Shown one piece after another: positions 59,893-64,000 of a DNA stretch of 64,000 bases. A program made the translations under genes and the position numbers. How positions within the stretch are numbered: position 1 is the stretch's first letter; each line of letters starts with the position of its first letter. The notes below the pieces were generated by a model. The model was not told the DNA's origin. It made no database searches and was given only the letters and a program-made list of their open reading frames with translations. Origin of the DNA: Shewanella dokdonensis (GTDB taxonomy: Bacteria > Pseudomonadota > Gammaproteobacteria > Enterobacterales > Shewanellaceae); contig NZ_CP074572.1 of assembly GCF_018394335.1 (NCBI RefSeq), positions 2,728,001 to 2,792,000 of the forward strand, written 5' to 3'.

Positions 59893-61032
59893 ATGTGGCA
59901 GATCTTTATCCGCTTTCTATTGTTGGGGCTGGTCAGTTTTGGCGGCCCGGCGGCCCATATCGGTTATTTCCGGCGGGTATTTGTGGAAGAGCTGCACTGG
60001 CTCGACGAACAGCAGTATGCGGCGACAGTGGCGCTGTGCCAATTTTTGCCGGGGCCGGGTTCCAGTCAGGTAGGGTTTTCGCTGGGCTATCTGCGCGGTG
60101 GGTTACCTGGGGCAATCGCCGCCTTTATTGGATTTACCCTGCCGTCATTTTTACTCATGTATCTGCTGGCACGTTTTGGTCTGGTTCTTAGTGGCCAACC
60201 ATTGGTTGCCGCCGCAATCGAGGGGTTAAAATTGCTGGCGGTTGTGGTGGTGGCTGATGCCGTTATCAGTATGGCGCGCCAGTATTGTCAGCAGCGTGTT
60301 ACGGCCACTATTACCTTGTTAACCGCAGCCATTGTGCTGTTGCTGCCATTTGCCGTAGTTCAGCTACTGGTATTGCTGCTGGCTGCATTACTGGGGCGCT
60401 TAGCTTGCCGCACTGATACGGCCAGTTCAGGGTTTTCGTCTGCCAATATTCGCTGGTGGCCGTTATGGTTATTCGGTGTACTGCTGCTGTTGTCATTCAG
60501 TGGCAGCGGTATTTGGCAGCTGTGCAGTGACTTTTATCAGACAGGCGCCTTGGTGTTTGGTGGTGGTCATGTGGTGCTGCCGCTGTTGCAAAGTCGGGTA
60601 GCTGGAAACATGGATGCCGATCTGTTCCTCAGTGGTTATGCTTTGGCACAAGCCGTCCCTGGGCCAATGTTCAGTCTGGCGGCATTTCTTGGTGCCGAGT
60701 TATGGCAAAGCCAACCATTGATAGGGGCGCTACTGGCAACTTGCGCGATTTTTCTGCCGGGTTTTTTACTGGTACTGGCGTTTAACCGCGGTTGGCAGGC
60801 ATTACAACAACGTCCAAACATTGCGGCGGCTATTGCGGGAATAAATGCCGCAGTGGTCGGATTACTGCTGAGTGCCCTATACCAGCCAGTGTTTGTTTCG
60901 GCGGTGCAACAGCCGTGGCAAATGGCGCTGGTTGTTGTCGGTATGCTGCTGTTGCGATTATGGAAACTGCATATTGTCTACCTGATTTTAGGCTGTATAA
61001 GTGTGTCAATATTGATCACATTAATTAAGTAA
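59893..61032 (+). CDS. Chromate transporter ChrA-family protein
   Basis: A 379-residue membrane protein of the CHR family, long form with two homologous halves. The N-half has FIRFLLLGLVSFGGPAAHIGYF, read here in two parts, with FLPGPGSSQVGFSLGYLRGG. The C-half has GALVFGGGHVVLPLLQ and AQAVPGPMFSLAAFLG. About 10 membrane helices are expected. Members export chromate; some are thought to move sulfate. No chrB regulator is nearby. Confidence 0.9.
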   Translation: MWQIFIRFLLLGLVSFGGPAAHIGYFRRVFVEELHWLDEQQYAATVALCQFLPGPGSSQVGFSLGYLRGGLPGAIAAFIGFTLPSFLLMYLLARFGLVLSGQPLVAAAIEGLKLLAVVVVADAVISMARQYCQQRVTATITLLTAAIVLLLPFAVVQLLVLLLAALLGRLACRTDTASSGFSSANIRWWPLWLFGVLLLLSFSGSGIWQLCSDFYQTGALVFGGGHVVLPLLQSRVAGNMDADLFLSGYALAQAVPGPMFSLAAFLGAELWQSQPLIGALLATCAIFLPGFLLVLAFNRGWQALQQRPNIAAAIAGINAAVVGLLLSALYQPVFVSAVQQPWQMALVVVGMLLLRLWKLHIVYLILGCISVSILITLIK

Positions 61033-61123
61033 AATCAGCACCTTTTTACCAAAGTATTAACAACATATTTTTCTAATACGTTATACTTCAATCACTCCAT
61101 CCGTGACCGGGGATTTTGCAGTG

Positions 61124-62778
61124 ATGAATCTAGGTGTACGCAATAAGGTTTTGTTGTTGGCGCTGTTACCTTTGCTGTTGGGGGGATTGCAGTTGCCATA
61201 TTTTCTTATGTAATGGAATCGGCTTCGTTGACCGAAACGGTGCAGGAATTCCGCGGCAAGCTGATTAATGAGCGCCGTCAGGAATTAGTGCACGTAACTG
61301 AGGTAGCGAAGGAGATTGTTACTTATCAGCGTGAACATAATGGTGATGTGAACGCCGCATTACGTAATGTACGTTTTGGCAAGGCGGGTTACTTCTATAT
61401 TTATGATGGACAAGGCAAAAACCTGTTCCACGCACTCTTGCCAAAACTGGAAGGCACCGAACAGATAAACATGACCGATCCGAAAGGGATCAAAATCGTG
61501 CAGGGTCTGCTTAAAACCGCTCGTAGTGGCGATGGCTTTTTAAACTTTTATTATCAGAAACCAGGCACTACCGGGTTAGTGGATAAAATAGGTTATGTTG
61601 TCACCGTTCCAGGAACTGACTGGATCTTAGGCACTGGGGCATACATCGATGATATTGATGCCACTGTGGCCAGTTACCGTGATGATGCACAGGCAGCAAT
61701 CATTAACAAGATCTGGGTGGTACTGGGTGCCATCGCCTTGATAGTGTTTGCCAGTGCCATAGTCGTCTACTTGCTGTCGGGCCGGATGGTAAACCCCATT
61801 ATCAATATGCTGCGCAATCTGGATGATATTGCCAAAGGTGAGGGCGACCTGACCAAACGGCTGCAGGTGACCGGCAACGATGAAATTGCCCATTTGGGTA
61901 AAGCGTTCAATCAGTTTGTCGACAAGCTGCAAAGCATTATGCAGGATGTGGCTAGCTGTACCCGCGAACTGAATGATGCTGCGCACCATATCAATGCCCA
62001 GAGCAAAGCCATTGCCCAGCAGCTGTTTAACCACAATCAGGAAACCGATCAAGTGGTGACGGCGATTACCGAAATGTCCTCTACTGCGCAGGAAGTTGCC
62101 AGCAATACCAATCAGGTTGCTGAAGCTACTCATGAAGCAACTGCTGAGGTGGCGAAAGCTCAGGATTGTGTCGATACCTCGTTGACAGAAGTGTCGAGCT
62201 TAATGAGCGAGATTGATAACGCGGCGGCGCATATTCAGGCACTGAATGAGCAATCACAGAAAATCAACAGCGTATTGACCGTTATCGGCGGCATTGCCGA
62301 GCAGACTAACTTGCTGGCACTTAACGCCGCTATCGAAGCTGCGCGCGCCGGTGAACAGGGGCGTGGTTTTGCGGTGGTGGCCGACGAAGTGCGTAATCTG
62401 GCCAGCCGTACTCAATCCAGCACGCTAGAGATCAATGAAATGCTCAGTGAACTGCATACACTGGTTGGTCAGGCGGTTGCCGCGATGGATCAAAGCCAGC
62501 AGAACTGTAAACGCAGCGTTGAGTCTTCACGGTTAATTTCCGAAAGTCTGGGAGCGGTAACTTCATCGGTCACGGCGATTAACGATATGAGTACCCAGAT
62601 TGCCACTGCGGCTACTGAGCAGAGCTCGGTAACTGAGGAAATCAATCACAATATCTATAAGATCCAAGAGATTGTCTCTGAACTGACCCAGTCCAGCGAA
62701 GAAGCTTCCCACATGAGTGAGATGGTGTCTGGCAGCGGCGAACGTCTTGGCAAGTTGGTCGGGCAGTTCCGCGTCTAA
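61124..62778 (+). CDS. Methyl-accepting chemotaxis protein, single-Cache type (frame break)
   Basis: 551 residues after one G is restored. The break is in the G6 run at 61180-61185, right inside the first transmembrane helix, so the unrepaired gene would lack its anchor. The sensor is a single Cache_2 domain with [15 protein letters not shown] and [16 protein letters not shown] second transmembrane helix, HAMP domain and signalling tip ([25 protein letters not shown]) follow. Cache_2 receptors often bind small carboxylates. Confidence 0.93.
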
Positions 62779-62797
62779 CCGGTTAATCCAGCTATTC

Positions 62798-62823
62798 ACA
62801 GCGCCTGCGGGCGCTGTTTTTTT
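62798..62823 (+). terminator. Intrinsic terminator of the chemotaxis receptor gene
   Basis: ACAGCGCC (62798-62805) pairs with GGCGCTGT (62810-62817), followed by T7. Confidence 0.93.
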
Positions 62824-62964
62824 GTATTGCTGAGCTTGTCCCAGCTAAAGAGTGGGATTTTTTCGGCAATCTGGATTGTCGTGATAGGTTTCAGCGGACG
62901 CTTGGGTTAAAATGCGCGGCTTGCATATAGTGTTAACGTTAAAATTAAGCAAAGTAGAGTCTAC

Positions 62965-64000
62965 ATGTTTGAAGTAAATCCGGTAAAAAACAAAATCAAG
63001 GAACTGGCGGAACGTACCGACCTCCTTAGGGGTATCTTTGACTATGACGCCAAGAAAGAGCGTCTAGAAGAAGTTGTCCGCGAGCTAGAAAGCGCCGATG
63101 TCTGGAATGACCCGGAACGGGCACAGACCTTGGGTAAAGAGCGTGTGTCCCTCGAAAAGGTGGTCGAAACTATCGATGATCTGGATCAGGGCCTTGACGA
63201 TGTGGGAGAGCTGCTGGCACTGGCGGTTGAAGAAGATGACGAAGACACCTTCAACGAGACTGGCCATGAGCTGGACAAACTGGAAAAGGAACTGGCAGAA
63301 CTGGAGTTCCGCCGGATGTTTTCTGGTGACAGCGATGCTTCCGATTGTTACCTGGATATTCAGTCCGGCTCCGGTGGCACCGAAGCGCAGGACTGGGCCG
63401 AAATGGTTTTACGTATGTACTTGCGCTGGGGTGAAGAACACCAATTCAGTCCAGAACTGATTGAAGTCTCGGACGGTGAAGTCGCCGGTATCAAGAGCGC
63501 GACTATCAAGTTCAGCGGTGAATATGCTTACGGTTGGTTGCGTACCGAAACTGGGGTGCATAGGTTGGTGCGTAAGTCACCATTTGACTCAGGTGGTCGC
63601 CGTCATACCTCGTTCTGTTCGGTGTTTGTTTACCCCGAAATTGATGACTCGATTGATATTGATATTAATCCGGCCGATCTGCGGATTGACGTGTACCGTG
63701 CCTCTGGTGCCGGTGGTCAGCACGTAAACCGTACCGAATCCGCGGTGCGTATCACCCACATTCCTACTAATACCGTGACCCAGTGTCAGAATGACCGTTC
63801 CCAGCATAAAAACAAGGAAACGGCCATGAAACAGTTGAAAGCCAAGCTGTATGAGTTGGAGTTGAAAAAGAAAAACGCCGAAAAACAGGCCGCCGAAGAG
63901 CTGAAATCCGATATCGGCTGGGGCAGCCAGATCCGTTCCTATGTGCTGGATGATTCCCGCATCAAGGATTTGCGTACCGGTGTAGAAACCCGTAACACCC
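62965..64000 (+). CDS. prfB: Peptide chain release factor 2, continues past the window
   Basis: 345 codons of RF2 are present; the 3' end is cut by the window. It has the stop-codon-reading motif SPF in RKSPFDSGG and the catalytic GGQ in GASGAGGQ-like [18 protein letters not shown]2 ends translation at TGA and TAA. In most bacteria the gene needs a programmed +1 shift at codon 26. Here CTTAGGGGTATCTTTGAC reads straight through: one G is missing relative to the usual AGGGGG before TATCTTTGAC. This could be a sequencing error or a real loss of the control. Confidence 0.96.
   Translation, partial: MFEVNPVKNKIKELAERTDLLRGIFDYDAKKERLEEVVRELESADVWNDPERAQTLGKERVSLEKVVETIDDLDQGLDDVGELLALAVEEDDEDTFNETGHELDKLEKELAELEFRRMFSGDSDASDCYLDIQSGSGGTEAQDWAEMVLRMYLRWGEEHQFSPELIEVSDGEVAGIKSATIKFSGEYAYGWLRTETGVHRLVRKSPFDSGGRRHTSFCSVFVYPEIDDSIDIDINPADLRIDVYRASGAGGQHVNRTESAVRITHIPTNTVTQCQNDRSQHKNKETAMKQLKAKLYELELKKKNAEKQAAEELKSDIGWGSQIRSYVLDDSRIKDLRTGVETRNT
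63028..63042 (+). promoter_or_regulatory. Altered RF2 programmed-frameshift site
   Basis: The internal Shine-Dalgarno-like AGGGG (63028-63032) and slippery CTTTGAC (63036-63042) are present as in E. coli prfB, but with four rather than five G, so the TGA is out of frame and no shift is needed. Confidence 0.8.

Noticed and set aside
1..64000. CRISPR array, tRNA, rRNA, prophage or defence island
   Set aside because: No regularly spaced repeats, cloverleaf or rRNA sequence, phage genes or recognisable defence genes were seen.

Overview
The window looks like a piece of a Shewanella-type gammaproteobacterial chromosome. The evidence is a tetraheme periplasmic flavocytochrome c fumarate reductase, an ArcA-type regulator, a free-standing second EF-G, a giant single-chain acetyl-CoA carboxylase beside a LysR gene, and the endA-rsmE-gshB order, which together recall Shewanella. 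No rRNA, tRNA, CRISPR array or prophage was seen.

Layout. 1-434: end of a sigma-54 activator. 1021-3148 (-): formyltransferase and a DUF2172/DUF4910 aminopeptidase-like gene. 3808-12670: a fumarate module, with an E. coli-type frdABCD operon, a DcuS/DcuR-like two-component pair, and convergent fumarase plus DASS transporter genes. 13055-14094: a decayed IS5-family element. 14332-17188: TonB-dependent receptor. 17673-28769: pirin, M50 protease, DUF4144-like protein, FapA-like protein, RsmC, alkaline phosphatase, GshB, RsmE, EndA, SprT-like protein and a secreted C15-like peptidase. 28887-37858: LysR gene, acetyl-CoA carboxylase, EF-G paralogue and a hypothetical gene. 38053-44295: ArcA, DUF3293, a lysine riboswitch with lysC and an M14 deacylase, AsnC, a pseudouridine synthase, and a three-gene membrane/methyltransferase operon. 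45228-52555: flavocytochrome c, LdhA, a small MscS, a spermidine-synthase-like protein, AhpC, AhpF and a small YjfB-like protein. 52651-64000: a thioredoxin/CcdA-like fusion, two chemotaxis receptors, an OmpA-like protein, OhrR, a glycerol-3-phosphate dehydrogenase, RlmC, ChrA and the start of prfB.

The metabolic theme is anaerobic C4-dicarboxylate respiration: a likely transporter, a fumarase, a membrane quinol:fumarate reductase, a periplasmic fumarate reductase, a fumarate sensor pair, ArcA and fermentative lactate dehydrogenase.

A major caveat is sequence quality. At least 26 single-base frame breaks interrupt 20 otherwise well-conserved genes. Most are one-base losses in homopolymers. 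Restoring them gives full-length proteins with lengths divisible by three in every case, and none of these genes carries a substitution-type stop. I therefore annotate each as one CDS across the break and treat the breaks as probable sequencing errors. The prfB programmed-frameshift site is affected in the same way. Only the IS5 transposase looks truly dead.
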